64,000 nucleotides of DNA from Ascarosepion bandense (Eukaryota > Mollusca > Cephalopoda > Sepiida > Sepiidae). The notes below the pieces were generated by a model. That model was not told the DNA's origin and searched no databases. It saw nothing but the letters and a program-made list of their open reading frames with translations. The stretch is from NCBI GenBank assembly GCA_037127315.1, contig JBBBDQ010000913.1, forward strand, positions 3,889,501 to 3,953,500. The letters run 5' to 3'. Positions within the stretch are counted from its first letter, which is position 1, and every line of letters starts with the position of its first letter. A program made the position numbers and the translations under genes. Below are positions 51,191 to 62,103 of the stretch, piece after piece.

Positions 51191-51559
51191 TATACATATA
51201 ATTAGTTAGTTTTTGGTCATAGTTAAATTAGACCAGTATACATTTGTATCAAAAAGTGTTCAATACAATTATATTGAAGAACTTTTAAATATTCTTCATT
51301 TGTAAATGAGTTATTACCCGACCTAGGTTACTACGATGTGGTGTCTTCAGGCTATTTACAATAATGGATTTTATCGTTTTTGTTTTTTTAAGAACGCTCA
51401 CGGATCAGGGATTGTTTTTGTTTTTTTTTTGTTTTGCTTTTTTTGTTTTGTTTTGTTTCTTTTTAACATTCACGTCACGGAATTTTCGAAGGCGCAATTT
51501 TTTTAAATTAGAAGAAATTATAACGTTTTCATCAATGGTTGTATGGACCTAATAGGTAT

Positions 51560-51830
51560 TTTATGCTATGGTTGCACTTAGTCATAATTATGGTGGATGT
51601 CTTTATGTTAAACTCTCTGAAGATAACTCATGTGAGCCGAAAGCTTTGAACCAGCATAATAAAGAAATATCCAAATGTTGGGCAATTTTTGTTTTTATTT
51701 TCACCTGAAATTAAAGCCAAAATACGATGTTTAGAACGGCTCATCATTAAGCATAATAGACATTCATTGTCTGTTATATTTATCAACATATGTTTAGAAA
51801 GTATATGTGTGTGTGTTTGTGTGTGATGAA
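51560..51830 (+). pseudogene. Penelope-like N-terminal fragment
   Basis: After CTGAAGATAACTCATGTGAG and CCGAAAGC the frame reads NVGQFLFLFSPEIKAKIRCL, ERLIIKHNRHSLSVIF and ICLE, then a GT/TA-rich stretch replaces the rest. Confidence 0.65.
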
Positions 51831-51855
51831 AGGGCACTTCGAAGTGTTGTAATGG

Positions 51856-51857
<2 letters not shown>

Positions 51858-51897
<40 letters not shown>

Positions 51898-52080
51898 TAT
51901 GGAAGCAGCAAATAATTTTCTAAACATATACTATAAAACATTATCCAAATGTTTGAGAATTTTTGTCTTTATTTTCAACTGAAATTAAAGCCAAAATACG
52001 ACGTTTAGAACGGCTCATGATTAAACATAATAGACATTCATTGTCTCTCATATTTAACAGTATATGTTTAGAAAAAAATA
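51858..52080 (+). pseudogene. (TA)n and another Penelope-like N-terminal fragment
   Basis: TA run at 51858-51893, then EFLSLFSTEIKAKIRRLERL, MIKHNRHSLSLIFNSICLE in frame, ending at (TA)n. Together with 51560 it forms a direct repeat of the same PLE segment. Confidence 0.65.
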
Positions 52081-52985
52081 TATATATATACACGGAGGAT
52101 AATATTGTATATTTATCAATATATACTTATTAGCTCTATATTATTACATTGAGCACTGTTCTATTAATACCTGAGAAATATGTATAACATTACATATATC
52201 GAATGATCATTTCAGTGAAATAAATTTGCATCTTCAGCGATCTATTTGTTAGGTAAAAAATTCAAAAGTTTTTAAGACACCAGAATTACATTTCAAAGAG
52301 AGGGGAAAAATAAAGAAAAACTTTAGGTATAAGAGAAAAAAGAAACAGGGAGAGAAAAAAAAAGAAAAGTGTTGTGGAGTAGTTTTCGCACTGAAGGTTA
52401 TAATCGTGCTATGTCGGTTGCTAATCGACTTAATGCACCCAAAATGTTAAGAACTTGGTAATCTTCCACTGTAAGCTGACTCATTAGTATTCGGTTAACT
52501 GCCGACTAATATCAACTGCCTTAGTCCAACGATACCCAAACTGGAACTAACCAATAGTTCTACTGAACTCCAATAGAATTCTAAAGAACTCTCTAGAACT
52601 TCTAAGAACTCCTAAAAACTTCCCAGGAACTTCTCGAGTTACCTTCCTGTTAAATCTTATTAATATAGGAGGGAGAGACCATTATCTGAGGAATAGGTGT
52701 GTTTTACAAAAAGAAAAAAGAATAAGGAAGGAAAAGAGGAGAAGTGAAAAAAAGCAAAGGAAGGGTATGTTAGTATGCAGGCGTGGTAAAAACGCTGTTT
52801 CAGAGTATGGAAAAAGATATGGAAGGGTTAAAAATGGTAGCAATTGAATTCAACTCGATTCGTGAAAGGGACATTTCAAAAATCGAGATATAAGTGTGTA
52901 AAGAAATAAGCTTTGATATTTCATTTTTAACAGTTAATATTAATAGGATCTCCCTTAGGATTTTAGCTTCATGTCACTTTCCTTT
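52081..52985. other. no recognisable gene
   Basis: A PLE-like end segment (CTCTATATTATTACATTGAG) at 52133-52152, then unique sequence. Near 52560-52640 there are degenerate 10-12 bp repeats of AGAACT(C/T)... Confidence 0.4.
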
Positions 52986-53019
52986 TGGATTCACACACAC
53001 ACACATATATATATAAATA

Positions 53020-53200
53020 TATATATTAGTCATCCACATACAAGCCCATTTCGCTGTATCACAGCTCATCAGTGTGGCTAAACATACCCACTTGCTTCTG
53101 GCCGGGATCGAAACTAGACCGATTTGGTGTCAGTCGGAGTCTCTACACCCTAAGCCATCGGCACATGGGGGTCAGAGTAGGGAAATTTTAACGTCTTGTA
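53020..53200 (-). mobile_element. retrozyme-like element, diverged copy 5
   Basis: Read on the minus strand: tRNA-like CCGATGGCTTAGGGTGTAGA (box A region) and TAGTTTCGATCCCGGCC (box B), then a hammerhead at 53077-53034 and a (TA)n-rich end. It is clearly diverged from copies 1-4 but has the same order of parts, so it is a second subfamily. Confidence 0.72.
53034..53077 (-). ncRNA. hammerhead ribozyme motif with compensatory helix I
   Basis: Helix I is CCACA (53077-53073) with TGTGG (53038-53034), perfect; other copies have CCGTA with TGCGG or TACGG, so both strands changed together. Core CTGATGA is 53072-53066. Stem II GCTGT/ACAGC is perfect (53065-53053). GAA is 53052-53050. Stem III is weak (mostly G-U) and the cleavage-type A is the complement of 53039. 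Confidence 0.78.
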
Positions 53201-53203
53201 TGC

Positions 53204-53207
<4 letters not shown>

Positions 53208-53273
<66 letters not shown>
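53208..53273. repeat. (TA)n microsatellite, 66 bp
   Basis: Longest uninterrupted TA tract in the window. Confidence 0.97.
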
Positions 53274-53277
<4 letters not shown>

Positions 53278-53391
53278 ATGCGGTGTACATATAGAAGAAT
53301 TCAAAGGAGTATCCTTTACATAAAGTGGTAGGATAACTCTCTAAGAGAGCTCTATATATATATGTATATAAATACATATAGAGCAAATTTA

Positions 53392-53620
53392 TGCATAAAT
53401 TAAGGCAGACACGTTATTCCATGGTTAAGCGGAAGTTTCGGCCTATTTCAGGCGAACATTCATCAACTTCCGTCTTTATTGTACAGAAGATTTTACACGA
53501 ATCGTAACTTTTCGTGTAAAATCTTCTGTACAATAAAGACGGAAGTTGATGAATGTTCGCCTGAAATAGGCCGAAACTTCCGCTTAAACATAGAATCACG
53601 TTTCTGTCTTAATTTTTGCA
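53392..53620. repeat. 110 bp palindrome with 9 bp loop
   Basis: Arms 53392-53501 and 53511-53620 are reverse complements with about 8 differences confined to the outer 35 bp. The inner 75 bp are essentially perfect. Each arm contains GGCCTATTTCAGG/CCTGAAATAGGCC and GGAAGTTT. A (TA)n follows the right arm. Confidence 0.92.
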
Positions 53621-53640
53621 TATATATATATATATATATA

Positions 53641-54249
53641 GTTTTGTAATTTGCTTGAAGCATTGTGCAAAATAGTGATATGGGTTAGGTCTTGAAGGCT
53701 GTCACAATGCGTTGAGTAAAATAAAGGAAGGTAAAGAAGTGTTTGGGTATTACTTATTAATTAAACATTAATATTTCGAGATCAAAATCTCATCTTCAGA
53801 AGGCAGAGAAGCTTTTGTCTGTCCGGATCTCTTCACGGCCTCTCTAAGAATGGCTGTTCCATATATATATATATATATATATGGAATAATCTTTTCATGT
53901 TTAAATCAGTGAAAATAGGAACCCTGAACATTCATAGATTTCTGTCATCAAGTTACAAGTTTATGCATTTGCTATACACTTCTAAAGGTTTAGATGTCAT
54001 TGAATGCAATTTCTGCATCTTCTTTGCCTTGAAATGCATTTTGGTTTAAAAATTATCAAGATGCTTAGGACGGTGGTAAATATAGATCAGGGGGATTCTG
54101 GTCAATGTCTCGCATCCCAGGTTATTGAGTTTCGACAGTGACACCCTGACAAAATATGAACGAGCAGTTCTCAGAAATCTGAACTGGACCTCGTCGATTC
54201 ATTAGTGTCGTTCACATTTTGCTTAACTGAATATACATTTCGTCCAAAG
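53641..54249. other. no recognisable gene
   Basis: Only a (TA)n at 53863-53881 is recognisable. TTGTGCAAAATAGTG near 53665 is similar to 9930-9960, suggesting a shared unnamed repeat. Confidence 0.35.
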
Positions 54250-54464
54250 TATTAGTAATAGTTGCAACTGTTATAGATGTATTTCTATAGAGTCAATGAA
54301 ATGGTTGATGTTTATGATGGTTCCAAGATATAAAGGGTTGTGTTTCTACACTGGAATTGTGCCAGTTCTCTTTACTATCCCAAACAACTATCACCGCCAC
54401 GCATTTCGACAATTCCATCTGCCAAAGAGTTGCCACGCAGTTTTATGATAAGTATCTACCCTTG
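54250..54464. repeat. dispersed repeat, left part (interrupted by RTE)
   Basis: Matches 45.3-45.54 kb; resumes at 55259 after the RTE (AACGG(A)AGATAGCAGCC). Confidence 0.8.
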
Positions 54465-55247
54465 TTCAAGTTGTGGCCTCCAATAGCAAATCCTGGCGTG
54501 TCGTCTAGAGTCCTCAAAATATTCTCGCTGTACGGGTTGAACAAATCCGGTGAAAACACACGTAAACTTTAAGAAAACTGAATGCATGGTCATCAGCAAA
54601 AGGTGCAACCCAAAATGCCAAATACAGGTGGGGGATACCAGAATAAAGCAGGTGCAAAAATTTAAATATCTAGGAAATGTTCTAACAGGAGATGGAAAGT
54701 GCGACACAGAGATCAGTAGGCGAATTGGCATGGCAAAGGGCGCGTTCCGGAAGCTAAGCAAAGTACTAACACACAGGAAAATTTCACTAGAAACAAAGAA
54801 AAAAGTGCTCAGTTCTTCAATACGGTAGTGAGTGCTGGACAATATCATCGAAAATGAGGACAAAACTGGAAGCAGCGGAAATGTGGTTCTACAGAAGGAT
54901 GCTGCGGATATCGTGGACTTAACATGCAAGCAACGATGAGGTGTTGGAAAGAATGGCAACGAAAAGAAAATTAATACCGAGCATCAGGAAGAGACAACTG
55001 AAGTTCCTGGGACACGTAATGAGGAAGGAGAGTTTGGAGAACCTGATACTGACTGGCCAGGTAGAGGGAAAGAGAGACAGAGGAAGGCAGCGGATAACAT
55101 ATTTGCAGGGCCTGGTCGCGTGGATGACGGAACGGGGTTTATCAGGAGTAACAGGAACCAACATGCTGATGGCCACAAGGGATAGGGAGACGTGGAGGGC
55201 CATGATCGCCTACGTCCTGAAGGGACAGGGCACATAGAAGAAGAAGA
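54465..55247 (+). pseudogene. RTE-like LINE, 5'-truncated insertion with target duplication
   Basis: Encodes FKKTECMVISKRCNPKCQIQ, VGDTRIKQVQKFKYLGNVLT, GDGKCDTEISRRIGMAKGAF, RKLSKVLTHRKISLETKKK, then after breaks AAEMWFYRRMLRIS, MATKRKLIPSIRKRQLKFLG, HVMRKESLENLILTGQVEGK and ETWRAMIAYVLKGQGT with a GAAGAAGAAG tail. ATCTACCCTTG flanks both sides (54454-54464 and 55248-55258). This is RT thumb-to-C-terminus; the catalytic YADD lies upstream of the truncation. Confidence 0.9.
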
Positions 55248-55324
55248 ATCTACCCTTGAACGGAAGATAGCAGCCAATTAACCTTAATCTATTGCGTACC
55301 GCTAACTGCTTGTCGGTAAACTAT

Positions 55325-56390
55325 AGCAGTGATGTAGGTACCTCCACTATTTCGCGGAAAAAACAGCATAGCGTAATGAAAAAGGCTACAAACTTAATGA
55401 AAATAAGGTTTTATCATCAAAACGTTGATGTTATTTTTAAGAGGAACGACCAAAGTATTTTTTAATTATTTTTTTAATTATTTACATCCTTTCTAACACG
55501 TTCAAAATTTTGATTAAAATCTTGTTTTGTTTACGTCATCGCCATCTCTAACTTTTAACATAGATTTTTTTTTGCGTCAATAATTACCAGTATATTACTT
55601 TTTATGCTGCAAGTAAGTAATATTGTTTTTTTAATCAGATTAATTTAACTTTCAATTTTCTAATTTTATTAAAATAAAGTGTCAAAAATCTTGGAAATAT
55701 TTTTAAAATCGATGAATTTTTGTTTGTTTACAAATATCGTAAAATTAAGAAAATGACCGCTTTTAAGAACATTTTAAATGCGACATCCAATCTACATAAT
55801 TTCTATCTAAAATACACTAGAAGTTTTTACTTAATGGAAATAATAAATTTAATCATTAAGCTTTTAATTAAATCTAAAATGAAATCTTCAAAAAGGTTTT
55901 CTCACTTTAAAAATTTCATTTTAAACTTAGGTATCGAATTTTTATGTCGAAATAATCGATGTACCTATTCTATGGTTAGATTCTGGAAAGCAGCAATATA
56001 TAAATCCAATGGCGAACCACCAGACAGTCACCTTGAGTTACTATTCTTTGGAATGTTGTCATATACCGTGACGGACATATAAAAGTCAATAGACCAGAAA
56101 CAGTTATTAAAGTCTTCAGACAAAAATGTTTTCTCATATACATGGAAATGCTATAAGATGAAAAGAGAGTACCGCATAATATTTTTTACAGTACACGGCT
56201 ATTTTGGTTGTCGTCTCGTAACTTCCGCACTCAATTAAAATCTTTGCTAAAAATATGATAATTAGGTGTGAAAATGACTGTAATTTCGTGAAAAGTTTTT
56301 CTGTAAAGGACTAGGCAAAAATCTATTTATAAGATAGCAATTATTAAGAATTTGCAATAGTTTAAAATGGACCATGACTTTTTCATGGTT
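55325..56390. other. AT-rich, no convincing gene
   Basis: The 120-codon frame at 55720-56082 is the longest here. It is Lys/Ile/Leu/Phe-rich with no domain that I recognise, and composition alone could explain it. Confidence 0.35.
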
Positions 56391-56391
56391 C

Positions 56392-56453
<62 letters not shown>

Positions 56454-56464
56454 TGAACAAACTG

Positions 56465-56505
<41 letters not shown>

Positions 56506-56516
56506 TGAATAGACTG

Positions 56517-56552
<36 letters not shown>

Positions 56553-56568
56553 GAGATAGATAGATAGA

Positions 56569-56615
<47 letters not shown>

Positions 56616-56752
56616 TGAATAGACTGAGATAGATATGAATAGACTGAGATAGATATGAATAGACTGAGATAGATAGATATGATAGATAGATAGATAGATA
56701 GATATGAATAGACTGAGATAGATATGAATAGACTGAGATAGATAGAATAGAC

Positions 56753-56801
<49 letters not shown>

Positions 56802-56829
56802 TGATTGCTAGATAGATATGAATAGACTG

Positions 56830-56911
<82 letters not shown>

Positions 56912-56933
56912 CTAGATAGATATGAATAGACTG

Positions 56934-56995
<62 letters not shown>
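56390..56995. repeat. ~600 bp GATA-family array
   Basis: Long GATA runs with inserted GATATGAATAGACTGA blocks at irregular spacing and GATT runs at 56800 and 56866-56910. Higher-order interspersion indicates repeated slippage and unequal exchange. Confidence 0.97.
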
Positions 56996-57039
56996 ACGTT
57001 GCATTTTACAGATATATATGTTTGAGTAGACATAGGTGG

Positions 57040-57355
57040 GTTTTTTTTTCAAAACAGTGTAAATATATGTTTACCGGCCTGTGCATTTTGTATGTTAGCC
57101 AAGATCTTTTCCACAGGCGCCGTCTCGAATCTTGTACGCCCCTTCAGAAACCTTGTTACAAAATGAGCACTTATTAGAATGCAGTTCTACTTTCGTTTCA
57201 TCGCTGAATGTGATCTTCCTCCAACCATCTGCATCCAACTATCCATACCAGTTTAACCAACTTAATGTTGCCTTGAAAAGCTTTAATATTTAAATTTCTT
57301 CGTTGAAATGAATCTTTTTAGTTCATGATCTTAGAGTCAGCACTTATTTTTTATC
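57040..57355. other. no recognisable gene
   Basis: Nothing assignable. A stretch near 57160-57260 resembles eroded transposase on the minus strand (HSDETKVELHSN), which is not enough for a call. Confidence 0.3.
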
Positions 57356-57356
57356 T

Positions 57357-57660
57357 CAGTCAGTTAAGTTCCATACGTGATACAGACTTGAGTGATCATG
57401 TCTCGAAAGTGACATGACTGACCGAGCAGAAAATTTACCTGCAGTCTGTTGCTATTACTTTCTAGGCTAGACTAGTTGCTTACCAAGGCTATAGAATCGA
57501 ATCTGTCCCGCTATTTGACACATTGCTGAAGGGAGAAAAAATGGGTTGTATTATATTATTGTATTAGTAAGTAGCATTTGGTGGGGGAACAGTTCATTAC
57601 TTCATAACAATAGAAAATCGATCCCCCGCTTTATGCCCAGTCGAATCTTTACTTATATTT
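57357..57660 (-). mobile_element. tRNA-derived SINE, 3' part with hairpin tail
   Basis: Minus-strand copy with the body and the CCCCGCTTTATGCCC/GGTGGGGG hairpin tail (57582-57640). The head is missing. Confidence 0.75.
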
Positions 57661-57672
57661 TCGACTCTTATA

Positions 57673-57935
57673 TTCAGTCAGTCAGTTAAGTTTCATATGG
57701 GATACACACTTGGTCTCGAAAGAGACATGACTGACTGAGCAGAAGATTTTCCCGCAGTAGGTTGCCATTACTTTCTACTATAGACTGGTTGACAACAAGG
57801 CTATAGAACCCAATCTGTTCTGTTATTTAACCCATAGCTGGAGAAAGAAACGACGGATTAATACATTTCTCAAGAGCATTTGCGCGTAAGTGAATGCAGC
57901 GAATTCGATTGAATTCATTGTTGATTTGAGCTACA
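57673..57935 (-). mobile_element. tRNA-derived SINE
   Basis: Minus-strand body from TTGCGCGTAAGTGAATGC to GACATGACTGACTGAGC. The box B region is near the right edge. Confidence 0.8.
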
Positions 57936-58076
57936 GAATTGTAAACAAAGAACTGTACCAAATAAGACAAAGCACAACACTTGAGGACTACCAACAGCAG
58001 CAACAGCTAAAATGGATAGCTAATACCACTTGAAAAGAAAGTAATAACATAATCAAGACGTTGACATTCCACACTC

Positions 58077-58375
58077 AGTTAAGTGCCTTGTGTCATACAA
58101 ACTGTGGCGATCATGTCTCGAAAGAAACTTGACTCACTGGGTAAAAAATATTCCCCTAGTAGGGTTCTATTATTTTCTACAGTAGGCTGGTTACCAACCA
58201 AAGTTATAGAACCTAATCTGTCCTACTATTTAACCCATAGGAAGGAAGATACCGTCTACTACCTTTCCAAATGTTATTTGTGCGTAATTGATACAACAGG
58301 AATTCAATCTCGGCTCTCTGATTTCTTGTTTAGAGCCTATATCCATGGCACCATAACACACATAATACTAACCTC
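58077..58375 (-). mobile_element. tRNA-derived SINE, diverged
   Basis: Minus-strand copy with the head near 58360 (ATGGTGCCATGGATATAGG) and body to GGCACTTAACTGAG. The long plus-strand frame at 58083-58595 overlaps it and is not taken as a gene. Confidence 0.75.
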
Positions 58376-58720
58376 TACTAACCCCAAACTGAACAAGTCA
58401 CAGTTTCCTTTCACCGAGCTTTTTGCTGTCCCAATCAGTCTCCGTGTTTTCACTTTGCTGCAGTTTTCGAAGACGACCCTAGTTTGGTCGATTCAAAACA
58501 CTTCCAATGCTCTAGGAATTTCCTCTTTGCTGTTAATATTTTCTTTTACCTATGCTGTATCATCATTTCTTTCTGGGTCCCAACTTGCAAACTAAGGTCA
58601 GAAATGTCATCAGGGTATTTTCTACGGAGAATTTTTTGGGGGAAAATAAATAAATCTCAGACAATCTTTACAATCGCTTCGTAAGGTTTTGACTCTACTT
58701 GTGAGTTTTTTTTTGTTTTT
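58376..58720. other. no recognisable gene
   Basis: I recognise nothing here. Confidence 0.3.
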
Positions 58721-58724
58721 TGTT

Positions 58725-59140
58725 TTTTAATCATCTCACCCCAAGCAAGGCATTCCACTGCCACTATTGCGCATGGGGCTACATAGGGGAAGGTAAAGAG
58801 AAGGAGTGGATAGACATAGGGAATGTCAGGAGAAAGGTGACAGATGAGTAAGGATAGCGAGGATGAGGGTCGGGCAGATGGGAAGAGTGCTTGATAGAAT
58901 GGGAGCAGGTTAGTGTGTTAGGAGGTGTGTATTGACCTTACATTTAAACTCCTGGAGATTGTAGCCGTCGGGGAAGCAATCGTTTGGAAGAGAATTCCAC
59001 AGTCGGGAAGTGCGAGGAAAGAAACTGTTGGAGTAGAAGTTACGGCTGCATTTTATCGGTTTCACTGTAAAAGGGTGGGATCTAGTTGCTAATCTAGTAT
59101 CTCGTGCAAATTCGTATTTAGGGGGCACCAGTGAGTACAG
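58725..59140 (-). pseudogene. LINE family A, RT C-terminus and 3' end
   Basis: The minus strand reads EFARDTRLATRSHPFTVKPI, KCSRNFYSNSFFPRTSRLWN, SLPNDCFPDGYNLQEFKCKV and NTHLLT without a break (59128-58913), then the UTR to the ATGATTAAAAAACA terminus. This is one of the best kept C-termini in the window. Confidence 0.88.
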
Positions 59141-59149
59141 TCAAAAGTG

Positions 59150-59430
59150 CTTGTTAGCTCCTTGGTGCCCCCTATATATAAATTTACTCGAGCCACAAGA
59201 TTAGCAACTAGGTCCCACCCTTTTACTGTGAAACCAATAAAATGTAAACGCAAATTCTACTCTATCAGCTTCTTCTCTCGCACTTCCCGCCTGTGGAATT
59301 CTCTTACCCACTTCCTGACACCCTAAATCCTGTTACTCTTTCTCATAATTTGAATCCTATGTAATCCCCTGCACAACAGTGGCAGTAAAATACCTTGCTT
59401 GGGGAGATATGATTATAGAAAAAAAAAGAT
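59150..59430 (+). mobile_element. LINE family A 3' part (head to head with the previous copy)
   Basis: Starts at CTTGGTGCCCCC, the same point at which the minus-strand copy ends, and reads RLATRSHPFTVKPIKCKRKF, then skips to the UTR and ends GGGGAGATATGATTATAG. An internal deletion removes the LQEFKC part. Confidence 0.75.
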
Positions 59431-59449
59431 AGATAGAGAGATAGCCCGA

Positions 59450-59900
59450 CAGCTACAATCTCCAAGAATTTAAATGTAAAGTCAATAGTAATAATGCCCA
59501 CAAAACATGTATATGCACAAAATCTGGGTATAATTTACTATGCATTCAATTGTGAAACCAGTAAATTGTAAATGCAAATTCCACTCCATCAGCTTCTTTT
59601 CTCGCACTTCCTGCATGTGGAATTCCCTTTCATTTATTGCTTTCCCTACAGCTAGAATCTCCAAGAATTTAAATGTAAAGTCAATAGTCATCTCCTATCT
59701 CACTAACCTGCGCCCTCTCTCTCATGCTCTCTTCTCCGTCCACTCCACTCTCATCAGTATTCTCATCCTTCTCTTACCCACTTCCTGACATCCCCTTATA
59801 ACATGTCACTCTTTCTCATAACTTTCCTCCTATGTAAGCCCCGTAAAACAGTGGCAGTAAAATGCGTTGCTTGGGGCGATATGTTTATAAAAAAAATTCT
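59450..59900 (+). mobile_element. LINE family A 3' part
   Basis: VKPVNCKCKFHSISFFSRTS, CMWNSLSFIAFP, ISKNLNVKS positions, then UTR to GGGGCGATATGTTTATAAAA. Confidence 0.78.
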
Positions 59901-59904
59901 TACA

Positions 59905-60660
59905 TTTCTCCAATCCCGCCTGTGGAACTCGCTTCCATATTCTTGCTTTCCTGACGGCTACAACCTCCAGGAATTTAAATGCAATGTCAATACTCATCTA
60001 TTAATCGCTTCATTTGATCAAGTCATTTTTCCAACAAGAAAAAGCAAACATGTTTAAGACCAAATAGCTAATATAAATTACTAGGGGACTTTTTCTTCTG
60101 CTGAAAAAACAAACAAAATCTATAAGATATCTATTACATTTGTGCTTGCTATTCAGCTTTATAAATACTCTCATTACTGTTTCCTGTAAATTATCAGAGA
60201 CAAGAATAAAAGCCTCCATTTTAAAATTGTAGCAGCTTCTTTCCTCGCACTTCCCGCCTGTGGAACTCGCTTCCATATTCTTGCTTTCCTGAAGGCTACA
60301 ACCTCCAGGAATTTAAATGCAAAGTCAATACTCATCTACTAACCACTGGACTCTAGCTCTCTCCCCTCCCCTGTATAACCTTCCCTCTCTCTCCACCTAT
60401 GTATATATGTCAATACTCATCTATTAGTACAATCTATTAACCATCTATTAACCACTTGACTCTAGTTCTTTCACCACCCCGTATATCCTTTTCTTTCTCT
60501 CCACCTTTGCAACTGTCATCACACCTGTATTCCCATCCTTCTATTGCTCCTTTCTAACTGGTTCGTCTTCCTCTTCACTCTCTTCTAATTTATCTTTTTA
60601 CTCTTATGTAGCCCCCTGCACATCAGTGGCATTACCGCCTTGCTCGGGGTGATACGATAA
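59905..60660 (+). mobile_element. LINE 3' fragments (family B type end)
   Basis: RLWNSLPYSCFPDGYNLQEF occurs at 59922 and again at 60250-60320. The second continues to a pyrimidine-rich UTR and the GTAGCCCCCTGCACATCAGT, CGGGGTGATACGAT terminus at 60608-60658. Between them (60020-60230) is unassigned sequence. Confidence 0.75.
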
Positions 60661-60809
60661 AAAGAAAAGGCATGGGCTACCAGAAACCCCTTCAATATAT
60701 ATCTCAAAACCTTTCTCAACTAATCCAACGGCTCCTACCGCAACTGGATTTAAAATACAGAGTTGAATTGACAAAAAAAGAATATCAGCTATAAACAATT
60801 TGGCTGTGT

Positions 60810-61095
60810 TTGTGGTGCAATGGATGTGCGTTTTGGTGCAAAAGATATCGACTCGGAACGATAAATCGGAGAACAAATACCCTTGGAAAAGGTATTAATT
60901 CGTCGCTTTTACCTCCAGCTATGGATTAAACAGCAGAAGCAATTTGGTTCAATAAACTTGGTTGGCAACCAGTCTTCCGCAAAAAGTATTGGTAACCTAC
61001 TGTGGAAAAATATCCTGCCCAGTAAGTCATGTTATTTTGTGACACGATCACAAAAGCATATATCACGTATGGCATTTAGCTGTCGAACTGATATC
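60810..61095 (+). mobile_element. tRNA-derived SINE, diverged
   Basis: GGATGTGCGTTTTGGTGCAA, AGATATCGACTCGGAACGA and GGCAACCAGTCTTCC, ending near CACGTATGGCATTTAGC. It lacks the box B segment between CGGAG and ACAAATACCC. Confidence 0.78.
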
Positions 61096-61581
61096 TGGGG
61101 CGACATAGTTTCAACATCCTTAATTGGAGCATGGCTGACATTAAGCGAATTAATGTCAAAACAAGAAAGCTTCTCATTTGCCACAGGATGCATCATCCTA
61201 AAGCTGATGCCGATCGTCTATATGTGCGTAAATCCGAAGGAGGCAGACGATTAGTTTAATAAGAATTGTTTTATAAAACCAAAACAGTCGATCTTCAAAG
61301 ATACCTGGATACTACAGAAGACTGGATAATGATCTGTGTTAAAGAACAGGAAAGAAATAAGAAACTTTATTCAGTAATAAAGGATCCAACAAATTCCAAA
61401 TGGGAGTTCAGGTAGAAGTCAACCATACTATATCTTCTACAGTAACAAAGATCCTAAATAAATAGCAAAAGCAAATGTACCAAATGCAGAAATATTGCAA
61501 AATAAGTCCCTTCATGGTCAATACTTTACCAGTATCAAACAAACTGCTGTAAACAGACACTGTACCCGTCAGTGATTATGT
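61096..61581 (+). pseudogene. LINE pol C-terminal region (MHHPKAD family), part 1
   Basis: Translation in shifting frames gives ADIKRINVKTRKLLICHRM-like and MHHPKADADRLYV, RKSEGGRRLV, then LQRYLDTTEDWIMICVKEQE-like positions. That is the post-RT region of a non-LTR element common in molluscs and other invertebrates. Exact clade not determined. Continues after two nested insertions. Confidence 0.7.
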
Positions 61582-61961
61582 GTTGTTTTTCTTTTTTTTT
61601 TTTTTCATGTTGATTGTTTGTTTTGTTTTTATCGCATATCAACCTCGGCGGGTCATTTAATGCCAACAAAATCTTTGTTTAATTTATTTACTGCTGATAA
61701 TACCTTTTTCTTTCAACAATTTATTGTTGTTTTTATATAAGTTTTGTGTCTACTAATACTTTTTTCTTTTCGAGTATCATGATTCATTGGGCCCCAAATC
61801 CTACCCTTGTTATTTAACCCATAACTGGAGAAAAGGGACGGATTAATACCTTTCCCAAGGGCACCAGTGCTTAAGTGAATGCAAGGAATTCGAACTGGGC
61901 TCACCGATTTCTCTTTGCAAGCCGATATCCACTGCACCACAACGCACATCCGTCACTAAAC

Positions 61962-62083
61962 GCTTACAGCACCTGGTATTCCCAAGCGGTCACCCATCTA
62001 AGTACTTACTGACCAGGCTCAACGTTGCTTAACTTCGGTGATCGAGCGAGAACCAGTGTATTCAACGTGATATGGCCATGAGC
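61962..62083 (-). rRNA. 5S rRNA-derived unit (inner)
   Basis: Same 5S-type sequence as at 171-288, with a 4 nt ACTT repeat inserted (GTACTTACTGACC). Part of the composite SINE, not a normal 5S gene. Confidence 0.8.
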
Positions 62084-62103
62084 ATGCACATCCGTCACTA
62101 AGC

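Larger units (their letters stand above)
50365..51300. repeat. copy 2 of a ~0.9 kb direct duplication
   Basis: Partner of 47050-47945, slightly longer owing to extra (TA)n and T-runs and about 50 bp in the retrozyme (AATTCATTACTGAATGAACG at 51036) that copy 1 lacks. Confidence 0.9.

Noticed and set aside
53074..53386. Open frames on both strands across (TA)n
   Set aside because: Ile-Tyr repeats come from translating TA dinucleotides and have no coding support.
53392..53620. Hammerhead ribozyme in the 110 bp palindrome
   Set aside because: TTGATGA and GAA are present, but the sequence after GAA pairs directly with the strand before the core, leaving no stem III and no cleavage site.
54456..54959. 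167-codon minus-strand frame
   Set aside because: It is the antisense shadow of the RTE-like RT reading on the plus strand.
55720..56082. 120-codon frame as a gene
   Set aside because: Very AT-rich, Lys/Ile/Leu-biased, no motif. Length is compatible with chance in this composition.
58083..58595. 170-codon frame as a gene
   Set aside because: Its first half is antisense to a tRNA-derived SINE (58077-58375). The second half has no recognisable motif.
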